Of a DNA stretch of 64,000 nt, positions 28,720-37,827 are shown one piece after another. A program made the position numbers and the translations under genes. Source of the stretch: Pseudobutyrivibrio xylanivorans (GTDB lineage: Bacteria; Bacillota; Clostridia; Lachnospirales; Lachnospiraceae). Location of the stretch: the NCBI RefSeq assembly GCF_010906925.1, contig NZ_VTVE01000003.1:248001-312000 (forward strand), read 5' to 3'. Positions within the stretch are counted from its first letter, which is position 1; the number at the start of each line of letters is the position of its first letter. A model generated the notes under the pieces. The model had not been told where the DNA came from, searched no databases, and was given only the letters and a program-made list of their open reading frames with translations.

Positions 28720-29643
28720 GTGAAGATATCAGTTGTAATTCCCATGTATGGGTGTCGAGAAGCTATTGGAGAGCTACATTCTCGATTAGTGACTTCTGTT
28801 TCAAAAATAACAGATGACTACGAGATTATAATGGTTAATGATAATTGCCCACAGAACTCTTGGGAAGTAATAGAGGAACTTTGTTCTAAGGACAAACATG
28901 TTAAGGGAATTGAATTATCTAGAAACTTTGGTCAGATGAAGGCTATCTTAGCTGGTTTAGACAATGCAAGCGGTGATTGGATTGTTGTTATGGATTGCGA
29001 CTTACAGGATAGGCCAGAGGAGATTATTAGATTATATGAAAAAGCTCAGGAAGGATACGATGTTGTATTTGCAAGAAGAGCACATAGACAAGATAATCCA
29101 ATAAAAATCTTTTTAGCTAATCAATTTTATAAAGTATATCGATACGCAGTAGATGGCGAATATGATGGAGCTATTTGTAACTTCAGTATTGTAAAAAAAG
29201 AAGTGATAGAAAAATATTGCCAGATGCGCGAGCAGCACAGAGCATATGTTATGTATCTGCGTTGGCTTGGATTTAGGCAGGCAGTAATTGATGTAGAGCA
29301 TAATGAACGATTTGCTGGTAAGTCTGGTTATAGCTTAAAAAAACGCTTGAACATGGCAATAGAATTGCTTACCTCACAATCGGATAAGATTCTCAGACTA
29401 TTTATTAGATTGGGCTTTGGTCTCAGTTTTATTTCTTTTTTGGCTATTATAGGTTTAATTATATATCATTTTGTAGCAGATGTAGCAATTGGATGGACTA
29501 GTCTGATCGCAACCACAGTATTAATGGGAGGCTTGATTATTTCTGTTATTGGTGTGGTTGGAATCTACGTAGGCAATATTTTTATAGAGACAAAAAATAG
29601 ACCTTTGTATGTTATAAGGCAAATATTAAATTCAGACAAATAA
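28720..29643 (+). CDS. polyprenyl-phosphate glycosyltransferase (GtrB/ArnC-like GT2)
   Basis: The 307-residue enzyme has a GT-A domain (ISVVIPMYGCREAIGELHSRL, ELSRNFGQMKAILAGLDNAS, VMDCDLQDRPEEI with the metal-binding DCDLQD) and two C-terminal membrane helices (about residues 235-295). This is the ArnC/GtrB architecture that loads a sugar onto undecaprenyl phosphate. The start is GTG at 28720, supported by TTAGGAG seven bases upstream. Together with the aminotransferase and the SMR pair downstream it suggests a lipid-carried amino sugar. Confidence 0.92.
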   Translation: MKISVVIPMYGCREAIGELHSRLVTSVSKITDDYEIIMVNDNCPQNSWEVIEELCSKDKHVKGIELSRNFGQMKAILAGLDNASGDWIVVMDCDLQDRPEEIIRLYEKAQEGYDVVFARRAHRQDNPIKIFLANQFYKVYRYAVDGEYDGAICNFSIVKKEVIEKYCQMREQHRAYVMYLRWLGFRQAVIDVEHNERFAGKSGYSLKKRLNMAIELLTSQSDKILRLFIRLGFGLSFISFLAIIGLIIYHFVADVAIGWTSLIATTVLMGGLIISVIGVVGIYVGNIFIETKNRPLYVIRQILNSDK

Positions 29644-29657
29644 AATAGGAGCAGTCT

Positions 29658-30653
29658 ATGAAAAAGATTGTAATTTTTGGCGCCACAGGAAATATTGGCG
29701 CCTATTTAGTAGATTATTGTAATAGTCATATTGATAAGTCAAAGTATGAAGTTGTGGCCGTAGGCAGGAGAAAGACGGATTTCTTTAATAAGCATGGAAT
29801 AAGATACTGCCAGGTGGATATCACTAAGGATGAGGATTTTAAGAATCTACCTACAGATGATGTCTATGCGGTTATTAATACTGCTGGATTATTGCCAGCA
29901 TATTTAAAGGAATATGACCCTTTTGCTTATGTTGAGACTAATATAAATGGCGGACTTAGAATTTTAGAGTATGCAAGAAAAAATGGCGCTGATAGAGCGC
30001 TATATACTCAGACTTGGTCTGAGCTTGGTGGTTATTGGGGAAAGGAAGAAGTGTTGTCTCCGGATATGCCACGTAAGCTTATTTATACTGGAGATCATGC
30101 TTTTTATGCTATCACAAAGACTATGATAGTAGAGACGATGGAGCATTATAAGCAGGAATACGGTCTAAAGAATTTTGTTTTTAGGTTACCTAATGTTTAT
30201 TTGTATCATCCAGAGAAATACTACTACGTAGATTGCATAAAAAAGCCTATAGCATATCGATATATGATAGATAGAGCAATAGCTGGTGAGCCTATTGAAA
30301 TGTGGGGCAATCCTGATGCTTTTAAAGATATTTTATATATCAAGGATTTGTGTCAGATGATGTATAAGGCTTTGTTTGCTGCTGTAGATGGTGGTACATA
30401 CAATGCAGGAACTGGAATTAAGACCACATTGCGTGAGCAAATTCAAGGCATGGTAGATGTATTTTCCAGTGATGGACATAAATCTGAGATAATTGAAAAG
30501 CCAGATGGAGCTGGGTTTACTAGCTTCGTAATGGATATTTCTAATGCTAAAGCAGATTTAGGATACGAACCAGAATATACATATATCAAATATTTAGAAG
30601 ATTATAAAAAAGAGCAGCAAGAGAAGAGGTTTGATGAGCTGTGGAAAAGATAA
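29658..30653 (+). CDS. NAD-dependent epimerase/dehydratase (extended SDR)
   Basis: The 331-residue protein has IVIFGATGNIGAYLVDYC as the nucleotide loop, AVINTAGLLPAYL, and YAITKTMIVE as the catalytic Y-x3-K. RLPNVYLYHP and FKDILYIKDLCQMMY follow the usual SDR order. The substrate is unclear; its place between a polyprenyl-phosphate GT2 and an ATP-grasp gene suggests it changes C4 or C3 of a nucleotide sugar in the amino-sugar pathway. GGAGCAG precedes the ATG. The stop lies within the start region of the next gene (13-base overlap), so the two are likely coupled. Confidence 0.88.
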   Translation: MKKIVIFGATGNIGAYLVDYCNSHIDKSKYEVVAVGRRKTDFFNKHGIRYCQVDITKDEDFKNLPTDDVYAVINTAGLLPAYLKEYDPFAYVETNINGGLRILEYARKNGADRALYTQTWSELGGYWGKEEVLSPDMPRKLIYTGDHAFYAITKTMIVETMEHYKQEYGLKNFVFRLPNVYLYHPEKYYYVDCIKKPIAYRYMIDRAIAGEPIEMWGNPDAFKDILYIKDLCQMMYKALFAAVDGGTYNAGTGIKTTLREQIQGMVDVFSSDGHKSEIIEKPDGAGFTSFVMDISNAKADLGYEPEYTYIKYLEDYKKEQQEKRFDELWKR

Positions 30654-31792
30654 AACTAGCAATTATTGGGGCTTCATATTTACAGGAGCCTTTAATTCAA
30701 AAAGCAAAAAGTCGTGGGATTGAAACTCATGTATTTGCATGGGCAGCAGGTGATGTTGGAGAGAAAAGCGCAGATTATTTTTATCCCATTAGCATCACAG
30801 AGAAAGATGAGATTCTTGAAAAATGTAGAGAGATTGGTGTAGATGGTATTTGCACTATTGCTTCTGATTTGGCAGCTGTGACGGTTGGGTATGTTGCAAA
30901 TGGATTAGGATTAATTGGAAATCCTATGGAAGCAGTTAATGTGTCGACCAATAAGCACTTGATGCGTCAGTGTTTTGAAAAAAATGGTGACCCATCACCA
31001 AAGAGCATTCAAGTTATTTCTGTAAATGATTTGGATGGTATTGCATTGGAATATCCTATAATTGTAAAACCAGTTGATCGTTCAGGTAGCCGTGGTATTA
31101 CAAAATTAGAAACAGTCGACGGTCTAGAAGAGGCTATAAAAAGAGCGATTGAACAGGGATTTGAAAAATGCGCTCTAGTAGAAGAATTTGCGGTTGGCCA
31201 GGAGTATAGTGTTGAGTATATTTCGTGGAAGGGACAACACACATTTTTAGCGTTGACTAAGAAATATACTACAGGAGCCCCAGATTTTATTGAAACTGGA
31301 CATATTGAACCTGCTCCTGTATCAAGGGATTTATTAGCTAAGGTGCAGGCAGTAGTCTCACATGCCTTGGATAGTCTCGGTGTGCAGTATGGTGCATCTC
31401 ATTCGGAGATAAAGATTGCCCCAAACGGTGATATCAAAATCATCGAAATCGGAGCTAGAATGGGTGGAGACAATATCGGTGCAGCCCTTGTTCAGCTTTC
31501 AACTGGATATGATTTCATAGATGCAGTAATTGATGTGGCATTAGGAAATGAACCAAAAAGTTGCAAGAGTAAAGAGTCTTGTGCTGGTATCAGATTCGTA
31601 TTTACGAAGAATGATTTGAAGTGTCTCGATGAGATTAAGCGTTGCAACCCTGAAATATTAATCGAGGAAGATGTTCATGATATCACTGATGAAAAGGTTG
31701 TAGACAGCGGCTCGCGGTTTGGATACTTTATGTTTGCAGCTGATGATATCAAAACTATTGAAAAATATATGCCTGAAATGGGCGTTGAATAA
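30641..31792 (+). CDS. ATP-grasp carboxylate-amine ligase family protein
   Basis: The 383-residue protein has a preATP-grasp Rossmann half (IKLAIIGASYLQEPLIQKA), a central ATP-binding region (EYPIIVKPVDRSGSRGITKL, LVEEFAVGQEYSVEYIS) and a metal-binding block (IKIIEIGARMGGDNIGA). These enzymes form amide bonds through an acyl phosphate. Start is GTG 30641, fixed by a stop codon two codons upstream in frame. Next to a sugar aminotransferase it could attach an amino acid or carboxylate to a sugar 4-amino group. That is inference; biotin-carboxylase-like or purine roles are less likely in this context. Confidence 0.88.
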   Translation: MEKIKLAIIGASYLQEPLIQKAKSRGIETHVFAWAAGDVGEKSADYFYPISITEKDEILEKCREIGVDGICTIASDLAAVTVGYVANGLGLIGNPMEAVNVSTNKHLMRQCFEKNGDPSPKSIQVISVNDLDGIALEYPIIVKPVDRSGSRGITKLETVDGLEEAIKRAIEQGFEKCALVEEFAVGQEYSVEYISWKGQHTFLALTKKYTTGAPDFIETGHIEPAPVSRDLLAKVQAVVSHALDSLGVQYGASHSEIKIAPNGDIKIIEIGARMGGDNIGAALVQLSTGYDFIDAVIDVALGNEPKSCKSKESCAGIRFVFTKNDLKCLDEIKRCNPEILIEEDVHDITDEKVVDSGSRFGYFMFAADDIKTIEKYMPEMGVE

Positions 31793-31804
31793 TTGGAGAT
31801 ATAG

Positions 31805-32170
31805 ATGATAAAGTCAAAAATCAAAACGCTTTTTGTGTTACATCTAATGCTTATGGTTTATTCAATGAGTGGAATATGTAGCAAGAAGGCAGCTGGAGTA
31901 GAGTTCTTAAGTTTAGAATTCTGTGTTTATTATGGTTTGATAATATTATTACTTGGATTGTATGCAGTTGGATGGCAGCAGATAATAAAGAGACTTCCAC
32001 TCACTACAGCATTTGCTAATAAAGCAATTACTGTAGTTTGGGGACTAATATGGGGCCTTTTATTCTTCCATGAAAAGATTACAATTGGGAAGATTGTAGG
32101 CGTTGTATTAGTTATTGCTGGTGTTATTACATACGTATATGCGGATAGGGAGGACTCATCGGATGAATAA
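31805..32170 (+). CDS. SMR/EamA-type four-helix membrane protein, subunit 1 (ArnE/F-like)
   Basis: The 121-residue protein has four hydrophobic segments (LFVLHLMLMVYSMSGICS, FCVYYGLIILLLGLYAVGW, AITVVWGLIWGLLFF, IVGVVLVIAGVITYVYA). HEKITIGKIVGVVLVIAGV is the conserved last loop-helix of the small multidrug resistance/DMT superfamily. It overlaps a second protein of the same fold by 8 bases. Heteromeric pairs of this kind flip polyprenyl-phosphate amino sugars in the Arn pathway. Drug export is the other possible role, less likely here. Confidence 0.85.
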   Translation: MIKSKIKTLFVLHLMLMVYSMSGICSKKAAGVEFLSLEFCVYYGLIILLLGLYAVGWQQIIKRLPLTTAFANKAITVVWGLIWGLLFFHEKITIGKIVGVVLVIAGVITYVYADREDSSDE

Positions 32171-32516
32171 GAAAGAGATTTATTATTCCCTATTTTTATT
32201 AGCAGGAGTGTTCGCAAGTTCTATATCTCAAGTAATGCTTAAAAAGGCTGCACTGAAAAAATACGATAGTAAGATAAAAGAATACTTAAATCCATTGGTA
32301 TTTTTTGCTTACGTTATTTTTGTTGGAACGACATTTTTATCAATCTTAGCATATAGAGGAATCCCTATCTCGATGGGACCTGTACTTGAGGCAACTAGTT
32401 ATATCTATGTTACTATTTGGGGTGTAACCATATTTAAAGAAAAAATAAATGCACAGAAACTGATAGCATTAGTATTAATTGTTGCTGGAATTGTGGTATA
32501 TTCCTTTGCGGGATAA
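32163..32516 (+). CDS. SMR/EamA-type four-helix membrane protein, subunit 2 (ArnE/F-like)
   Basis: The 117-residue product has four helices, including IYYSLFLLAGVFASSISQVMLKKAA and the terminal FKEKINAQKLIALVLIVAGIVVYSF. I place the start at ATG 32163, nine bases after GGGAGG and overlapping the end of subunit 1, giving a family-sized protein; longer in-frame starts add a non-homologous leader. SISQVMLKKA matches the helix-1 end of EamA halves. The pair probably forms a heterodimeric flippase for the product of the upstream GT2. Confidence 0.85.
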   Translation: MNKKEIYYSLFLLAGVFASSISQVMLKKAALKKYDSKIKEYLNPLVFFAYVIFVGTTFLSILAYRGIPISMGPVLEATSYIYVTIWGVTIFKEKINAQKLIALVLIVAGIVVYSFAG

Positions 32517-32548
32517 TTAATGTAAATACGATATAAAGGGCGCAGATT

Positions 32549-33607
32549 ATGAATATATTTTCAAAGAAAGATACAAATATTGTAAAAGGAATAGCCATTT
32601 TAGCCATGGTATTCCATCATTTGAATTCTAATAATCCGGGAATTCCATTGAAGTTGGAAGGGTTTTCTGATTTAACACTTTTATTTGCTACAACTGGAAA
32701 GGTTTGTGTTGCCCTTTTGACAATTTTAAGCGGATATGGTCTTACATGTAGTTGGGAAAAGAGAAATATCTCTTCTAGTAATAATATAATAAAAAAGATA
32801 GGGCGAGGGTTCTTGTTTTCTCTAGAGCACTATATTCAATTATTGTCTATGTATTGGTGTGTGTTACTATTTGCATTCATATGTGTATATTTTTATTATG
32901 GATCGGTTATATCAGTATATGGAATTGAAGAAAAAGCATCTTTATATTTTTGGCTAGATGTTTTTGGAATTGGAGCAGTGTCAGATGGCCCTTCGCTTTT
33001 AGGTGGATGGTATCTTTCAGCAATTGTTTTACTGTATTTCTTATTTCCAATAATTTACATTCTTGTGAAAAAGCTCAAAATTTTTTCGGTGTTAGTATTG
33101 TATATTCCCTGGGTGTATTATTTGATTAAACAAGATTACAATATGCATACCGATTGGTGGTTGTTCTATGTGTATGCTTTTGCCTTAGGAATATATTTTG
33201 CATATAATAACACTATCGTTAAAGTTTCAAGTTTTTTCGATAATAAGAAATTACTAGTGTTATGTTTATTAGCTTTATCAGTATTTATAAGAGCTTTTGT
33301 GGCATTGCCTGCAGATGGGCTTGTAGCATGTGCTATAATCCTGTTTGCAAAGGTGGTTATAAATGAAGCAGGAGTATTTGGAAGAGCTTTATCCTATATA
33401 GGAGAGAATAGTGCTAATATATGGCTTATGCATATTTTTATTAGCATGTTATTAAATGATGCAGGCGTTATCGTGAATATTGGGCATTACATAATAAGAG
33501 TTGTTATATGCTTGGGTATTTCCATATTAATTGAATCAATGAAGACAGCAATTAATTATAATGGTTATGTAATGAGCCTTAGAAATAGACTTATGAAGAT
33601 AGGATAG
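32549..33607 (+). CDS. acyltransferase-3 family membrane protein
   Basis: The 352-residue protein starts DTNIVKGIAILAMVFHHLNS, the acyltransferase-3 first helix with its conserved His. GKVCVALLTILSGYGLTCSW follows and about ten helices in total. It probably acetylates a surface sugar. It ends the amino-sugar gene run and precedes manC-manA by 34 bases. No strong ribosome binding site is visible (AAAGGG about 10 bases upstream). It is distinct in sequence from the acyltransferases at 16050 and 37828. Confidence 0.87.
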   Translation: MNIFSKKDTNIVKGIAILAMVFHHLNSNNPGIPLKLEGFSDLTLLFATTGKVCVALLTILSGYGLTCSWEKRNISSSNNIIKKIGRGFLFSLEHYIQLLSMYWCVLLFAFICVYFYYGSVISVYGIEEKASLYFWLDVFGIGAVSDGPSLLGGWYLSAIVLLYFLFPIIYILVKKLKIFSVLVLYIPWVYYLIKQDYNMHTDWWLFYVYAFALGIYFAYNNTIVKVSSFFDNKKLLVLCLLALSVFIRAFVALPADGLVACAIILFAKVVINEAGVFGRALSYIGENSANIWLMHIFISMLLNDAGVIVNIGHYIIRVVICLGISILIESMKTAINYNGYVMSLRNRLMKIG

Positions 33608-33641
33608 TAATAGTTAGTTGGTAATTTTGTAGGTATAAAAA

Positions 33642-35963
33642 ATGAAGTGTTTAGTTTTAGCAGGTGGTGCAGGTGATAGACTCTGGCCACTTTCAAGAAA
33701 AGATTTTCCAAAACAGTTTATAAAGAGTGAGGGAGAACTTTCGCTTTTTCAGGAGACAATTACAAGAAATATTCCATATTGTGATGAATTTGTAATTGTT
33801 ACAAACAAGAAATATGAAAATATAGTAAAGGGCCAATTGCAGCAGTTTCAGGGAATTTCCTACAGAATTATTCTTGAGACAGTTGGAAATGGAACTGCAG
33901 GAGCAATTGCTGTGGCGACAGCTGTTTTTTCTGCAAAGGAAGAAGTGTTGGTGGTTCCAGCTGATACTGTAATGGGTCAAGATGGTTATTCTGATGCTAT
34001 ATATAAGGCTAAGGAATATATTAAGCAGGGACAGCTCTGCCTATTTGGCACTACAGCTACTAGTGCTTCCACTGAGTATGGATATATTCAAACTGAAGGT
34101 GATAAAGTAATCAGATTTTTAGAAAAACCAACATCAGATTTAGCTGATAAGATTTTCTGGCAAGAGAATACGCTTTGGAATTGTGGAATGCTTATGTGTT
34201 CAAATAAGATTCTGAAGGAAGAATTAGAAAAATACTGTGGAAAGATACTGGTGGTTGTTTCAGAGGCAGTTGATAATTCTAAGACAACAAAACATGGCAG
34301 CATTTTGTTGGAAAGCAAAGATGATTCTAGAGTAAGTTTTGAAAGAACAGTTCTTGAAAAAAGTGATAGACTTGCAGCTGTAAAAATCTATTGTGATTGG
34401 AATAGAGTAAGCGATTTTAAGGCATATGAAGATTTGTATGGTGATGGCTCACTCAATACTATTTTCAATAAATGCGACGATGTATCTGTAATTAATAAAT
34501 CTGAGAATCAGTTGATTGTAGTAAATGAGCTGGATAATTTATTGGTTGTTAATACTCCAGATGCTCTTTATATTTCAGATAAGGATAAGGCTGATGAGAT
34601 AAAAGGAATTATTGATACAGAAGGTGATGAGAAAGATTATTTTGTTCGCACCCCTGTAATTTATCGTCCATGGGGTACACGAGAGCTTATTCAAGAGGCA
34701 GAAGGATATAGAGTAAGAAAGATATCTATCTACCCAGGTATGCAGCTTTCTAGTCATATCCATGAAAAGCGAAATGAAAATTATACTGTAATAACAGGCG
34801 TACTTACTGTTATACTTCCAGATAAAACAGTTGAAGTGGATAGTGGAGAGATAATTAATATCGAAGCTGGTGTGGAACACAGACTTCAAAATAATACAGA
34901 TGAGACTATTATTGTTATCGAGGTAGATACCGGAAAAATTATTGATGAAAACGATATGGTCCAAGGCCAGAAGTCTTTTGATAAGGAGATCGAGCTCCCT
35001 TCATTATATCGACTTCATCCAGCATATAAGGATTACCTCTGGGGTGGAAACACTCTTGTAGAGAAATATGGCAAGGACTCTACTTATGAGATAACTGCTG
35101 AGTCATGGGAATTATCAGCGCATCCAGATGGTCCTTGTAAGATTGTTGGCGGCGAGCTAGATGGTACATCATTTGACCACTTCATCAGAACATATGGAGA
35201 GAGAGTTTGTGGATGGAAGAGCAAGACATTTGATAGATTCCCTGTATTAATAAAGTTTATTGATGCAAGAAATGCTTTATCTGTTCAGATTCATCCAAAC
35301 GACGACTACGCATTCCCAGTTGAGAATGAATTTGGTAAGAATGAGATGTGGTATGTTATGGATGCTGCTCCAGGTTCTTATCTCTACTGCGGTCTTTCTA
35401 AGGAGTGCAGCAAGGAAGAAATCCGTGAGAGGATTGAAAATGTTACTCTGACAGAGGTACTAAACAAGATTGAGGTTAAGCCAGGCGATGTAGTATTTGT
35501 TCCTGCAGGGACAATTCATGCGATTGGTGCAGGCATACTTATATGTGAGATTCAACAGAATTCAAACTGTACATATAGAATGTATGATTATGGTCGCCGT
35601 GATAAGAATGGCAATCTGCGTGAGCTTCACATTGACAAGGCACTTGATGTAGTTAATGTGGATCCGTATATGCCAGAGTTAACTGGATTTAGTGATGCTG
35701 TAACTACTGCAGAGGGCTCGACAGAGCGTGTACTTAGCCGCTGTAAATATTTCCAGGTTACAGATTATAAGATTTCAGACCATGAGATTATTCAGGTAGA
35801 TGATTCTTCATTCAAGGCGTTTGTTGTGCTAGAAGGAAACTGTGTGATTCGTTGTGGTGATGAAGAATGTCAGGCAAAGCCAGGGGATAGTTTCTTTGTA
35901 AGTGCAGGTCGCAAGAGAGTGCATATCGATGGTGAGTGCGAAGTTATAGTTACAAACATCTAA
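33642..35963 (+). CDS. manC: fused mannose-1-phosphate guanylyltransferase / cupin / type I phosphomannose isomerase
   Basis: The 773-residue protein has three parts. Residues 1-about 280 are a nucleotidyltransferase (LAGGAGDRLWPLSRKDFPKQF; RFLEKPTSD) making GDP-mannose. Residues about 340-440 are a cupin (RPWGTRELIQEAEGYRVRKI; SSHIHEKRNENYTVITG), usual in bifunctional ManC. Residues about 455-773 are a type I phosphomannose isomerase (HPAYKDYLWGG; LSVQIHPNDDYA with zinc ligands; VFVPAGTIHAIGAG). Normal ManC ends near 460, so a complete manA has been fused to it. The enzyme can cover fructose-6-P to mannose-6-P and mannose-1-P to GDP-mannose; the mutase for the middle step is the next gene. 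Confidence 0.94.
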   Translation: MKCLVLAGGAGDRLWPLSRKDFPKQFIKSEGELSLFQETITRNIPYCDEFVIVTNKKYENIVKGQLQQFQGISYRIILETVGNGTAGAIAVATAVFSAKEEVLVVPADTVMGQDGYSDAIYKAKEYIKQGQLCLFGTTATSASTEYGYIQTEGDKVIRFLEKPTSDLADKIFWQENTLWNCGMLMCSNKILKEELEKYCGKILVVVSEAVDNSKTTKHGSILLESKDDSRVSFERTVLEKSDRLAAVKIYCDWNRVSDFKAYEDLYGDGSLNTIFNKCDDVSVINKSENQLIVVNELDNLLVVNTPDALYISDKDKADEIKGIIDTEGDEKDYFVRTPVIYRPWGTRELIQEAEGYRVRKISIYPGMQLSSHIHEKRNENYTVITGVLTVILPDKTVEVDSGEIINIEAGVEHRLQNNTDETIIVIEVDTGKIIDENDMVQGQKSFDKEIELPSLYRLHPAYKDYLWGGNTLVEKYGKDSTYEITAESWELSAHPDGPCKIVGGELDGTSFDHFIRTYGERVCGWKSKTFDRFPVLIKFIDARNALSVQIHPNDDYAFPVENEFGKNEMWYVMDAAPGSYLYCGLSKECSKEEIRERIENVTLTEVLNKIEVKPGDVVFVPAGTIHAIGAGILICEIQQNSNCTYRMYDYGRRDKNGNLRELHIDKALDVVNVDPYMPELTGFSDAVTTAEGSTERVLSRCKYFQVTDYKISDHEIIQVDDSSFKAFVVLEGNCVIRCGDEECQAKPGDSFFVSAGRKRVHIDGECEVIVTNI

Positions 35964-35992
35964 CCAAAGTTTCAAAAAACAAAATAATAGTA

Positions 35993-35998
35993 TATAAT
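35993..35998 (+). promoter_or_regulatory. candidate -10 box upstream of phosphohexomutase
   Basis: A perfect TATAAT lies 55 bases before the mutase start. The best -35 at 17 bases (TTTCAA) matches poorly, so activity is uncertain. Confidence 0.3.
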
Positions 35999-36053
35999 GG
36001 GCTATGGTTAACGAATATTAATCGTAGTCCAGTTTTTTAGAAGAGGTATATGT

Positions 36054-37760
36054 ATGTTAGATTATAAAAAAGAATATGAAAGATGGATTAATTTTGATTT
36101 AGAGGATAAAGATTTATTACCTGAACTTCAGGCAATGTCAGGACAGGATATTGAGGATTCGTTCTACAGAAATCTTGCATTTGGTACAGGTGGACTTCGT
36201 GGTACTATTGGCGCAGGTACTAATAGAATGAATATTTACACTGTTTCTAAGGCTACTCAGGGGCTTGCTGATTATCTTATTAAGAAGTATGGCAAGCAGG
36301 CTAGTGTTTCAATTGGCTATGATAGCCGTATTAAGTCTGATGTATTTGCAAAGGTAACAGCTGGAGTGTTTGCAGCAAATGGTATTGCTGTGCATTTTTG
36401 GCCAGAACTTTTACCAGTTCCGACACTTTCTTTTGCAACTAGATACTTGCATACATCAGCTGGAGTTATGATTACTGCATCACACAACCCATCAAAATAT
36501 AACGGATACAAGGTATACGGAGATGATGGTTGCCAGATTACAACAGAAGCAGCTGCAGAGATTCTTGCTGAAATCGAGAAGCTTGATATCTTTGCTGATG
36601 TTAAGCATGGCTCATTTGATGATGGTGTAGCATCAGGGAATATTAAGTATATTGGTGAAGAGGTACTTACTGCGTTTATCGAAGAAGTAAAGAATCAGTC
36701 AATGCTTAAGGCTGGTGATGTTAATGTAAATAAAGATGTTGCTATCGTATATTCTCCGCTTAATGGTACCGGACTTGTGCCAGTTACACGCACACTCAAG
36801 GAGATGGGATATACAAATATTACTGTAGTAGCTGAACAGGAGAAGCCAGATGGCAATTTCCCTACATGTCCATATCCAAACCCAGAAATCAAAGAAGCAA
36901 TGGCACTTGGCATGGAATATGCTAAAAAGTGCAACGCAGATTTACTTCTTGCAACAGATCCTGACTGCGATAGAGTTGGTATTGCTGTAAAGGATGTGGC
37001 AGGTATCCGCGGAGCTGCCGGTGAGTATGCACTTCTTTCAGGCAATGAGACAGGTATTCTTTTATTAGATTATATTTGCAGCCGTCGCATTGCTACAGGA
37101 ACAATGCCAGCAGCACCAGTAATGGTAAAGACTATTGTTACATCTGATATGGCGACTCAGGTTGCAGACAACTATGGTGTTCGCACTATCGATTGCCTCA
37201 CAGGATTCAAATTTATCGGTGAGCAGATTGGTTTAATGGAGTCTCGTGGTGAAGAAGATAACTATATCTTTGGTATGGAAGAGTCATACGGATATTTAAC
37301 AGGCGGATATGTACGTGATAAAGATGCCGTTGATGGTGCGTTCATGATTTGCGAGATGTTTGCATACTATGCTACTCAGGGGATCGGACTTATCGAGAAA
37401 CTAGAGGAGCTTTATAAGAAGTATGGCTACAGACTCAATACACTTCATTCTTATGAGTTTGACGGCGCAGCCGGCGCTGAGAAGATGAAGGGAATCATGG
37501 CTACATTCCGTGGCGACATTACTTCATTTGGTGGTAAGAAAGTAGAGAAACTTATCGATTACCTACCAGGTGTAGATGGTTTGCCAAAGTCAGATGTATT
37601 GAAGTTCTTGTTGGAGGATAACTGTTCAGTTGTTGTTCGCCCTTCAGGTACAGAACCAAAGGTTAAGTTCTATATTTCAATTTCAGATTCAAGCATGGAA
37701 GCTGCTAGTGAAGTGGAGAAGAAAGTGCTTGCTGATTTAGAAGAGATAATGGGAAAATAA
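36054..37760 (+). CDS. pgcA: phosphoglucomutase/phosphomannomutase, alpha-D-phosphohexomutase family
   Basis: The 568-residue enzyme has the PGM2/PgcA length. FGTGGLRGTIGAGTNRMN starts domain 1, TASHNPSKYNGYKVYG carries the phosphorylated active Ser, DPDCDRVGIAV is the Mg2+ loop, FGMEESYGYLTGGYVRDKD the sugar-binding loop, and RPSGTEPKVKFYIS the phosphate-binding loop. It should interconvert glucose-1-P/glucose-6-P and probably mannose-6-P/mannose-1-P. It can therefore feed both GDP-mannose and the CDP- and UDP-glucose routes of this locus. AGAGG precedes the ATG. A strong terminator follows. Confidence 0.94.
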   Translation: MLDYKKEYERWINFDLEDKDLLPELQAMSGQDIEDSFYRNLAFGTGGLRGTIGAGTNRMNIYTVSKATQGLADYLIKKYGKQASVSIGYDSRIKSDVFAKVTAGVFAANGIAVHFWPELLPVPTLSFATRYLHTSAGVMITASHNPSKYNGYKVYGDDGCQITTEAAAEILAEIEKLDIFADVKHGSFDDGVASGNIKYIGEEVLTAFIEEVKNQSMLKAGDVNVNKDVAIVYSPLNGTGLVPVTRTLKEMGYTNITVVAEQEKPDGNFPTCPYPNPEIKEAMALGMEYAKKCNADLLLATDPDCDRVGIAVKDVAGIRGAAGEYALLSGNETGILLLDYICSRRIATGTMPAAPVMVKTIVTSDMATQVADNYGVRTIDCLTGFKFIGEQIGLMESRGEEDNYIFGMEESYGYLTGGYVRDKDAVDGAFMICEMFAYYATQGIGLIEKLEELYKKYGYRLNTLHSYEFDGAAGAEKMKGIMATFRGDITSFGGKKVEKLIDYLPGVDGLPKSDVLKFLLEDNCSVVVRPSGTEPKVKFYISISDSSMEAASEVEKKVLADLEEIMGK

Positions 37761-37774
37761 AGTGAGATGATTGG

Positions 37775-37806
37775 AGCTGCCGTGGCTGATGCCACGGCAG
37801 CTTTTG
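37775..37806 (+). terminator. strong Rho-independent terminator after phosphohexomutase
   Basis: AGCTGCCGTGGC and GCCACGGCAGCT form a perfect 12-bp GC-rich stem with a TGAT loop, followed by TTTGCT. It closes the mutase transcript and faces the convergent acyltransferase gene. Confidence 0.9.
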
Positions 37807-37827
37807 CTAATACTACGTTTTAACCAA

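Noticed and set aside
28720-32516. SMR pair as a drug exporter unrelated to the cluster
   Set aside because: Possible, but the overlapping pair sits directly within sugar-modification genes and next to an ArnC-like enzyme, so a lipid-sugar flippase role is favoured.
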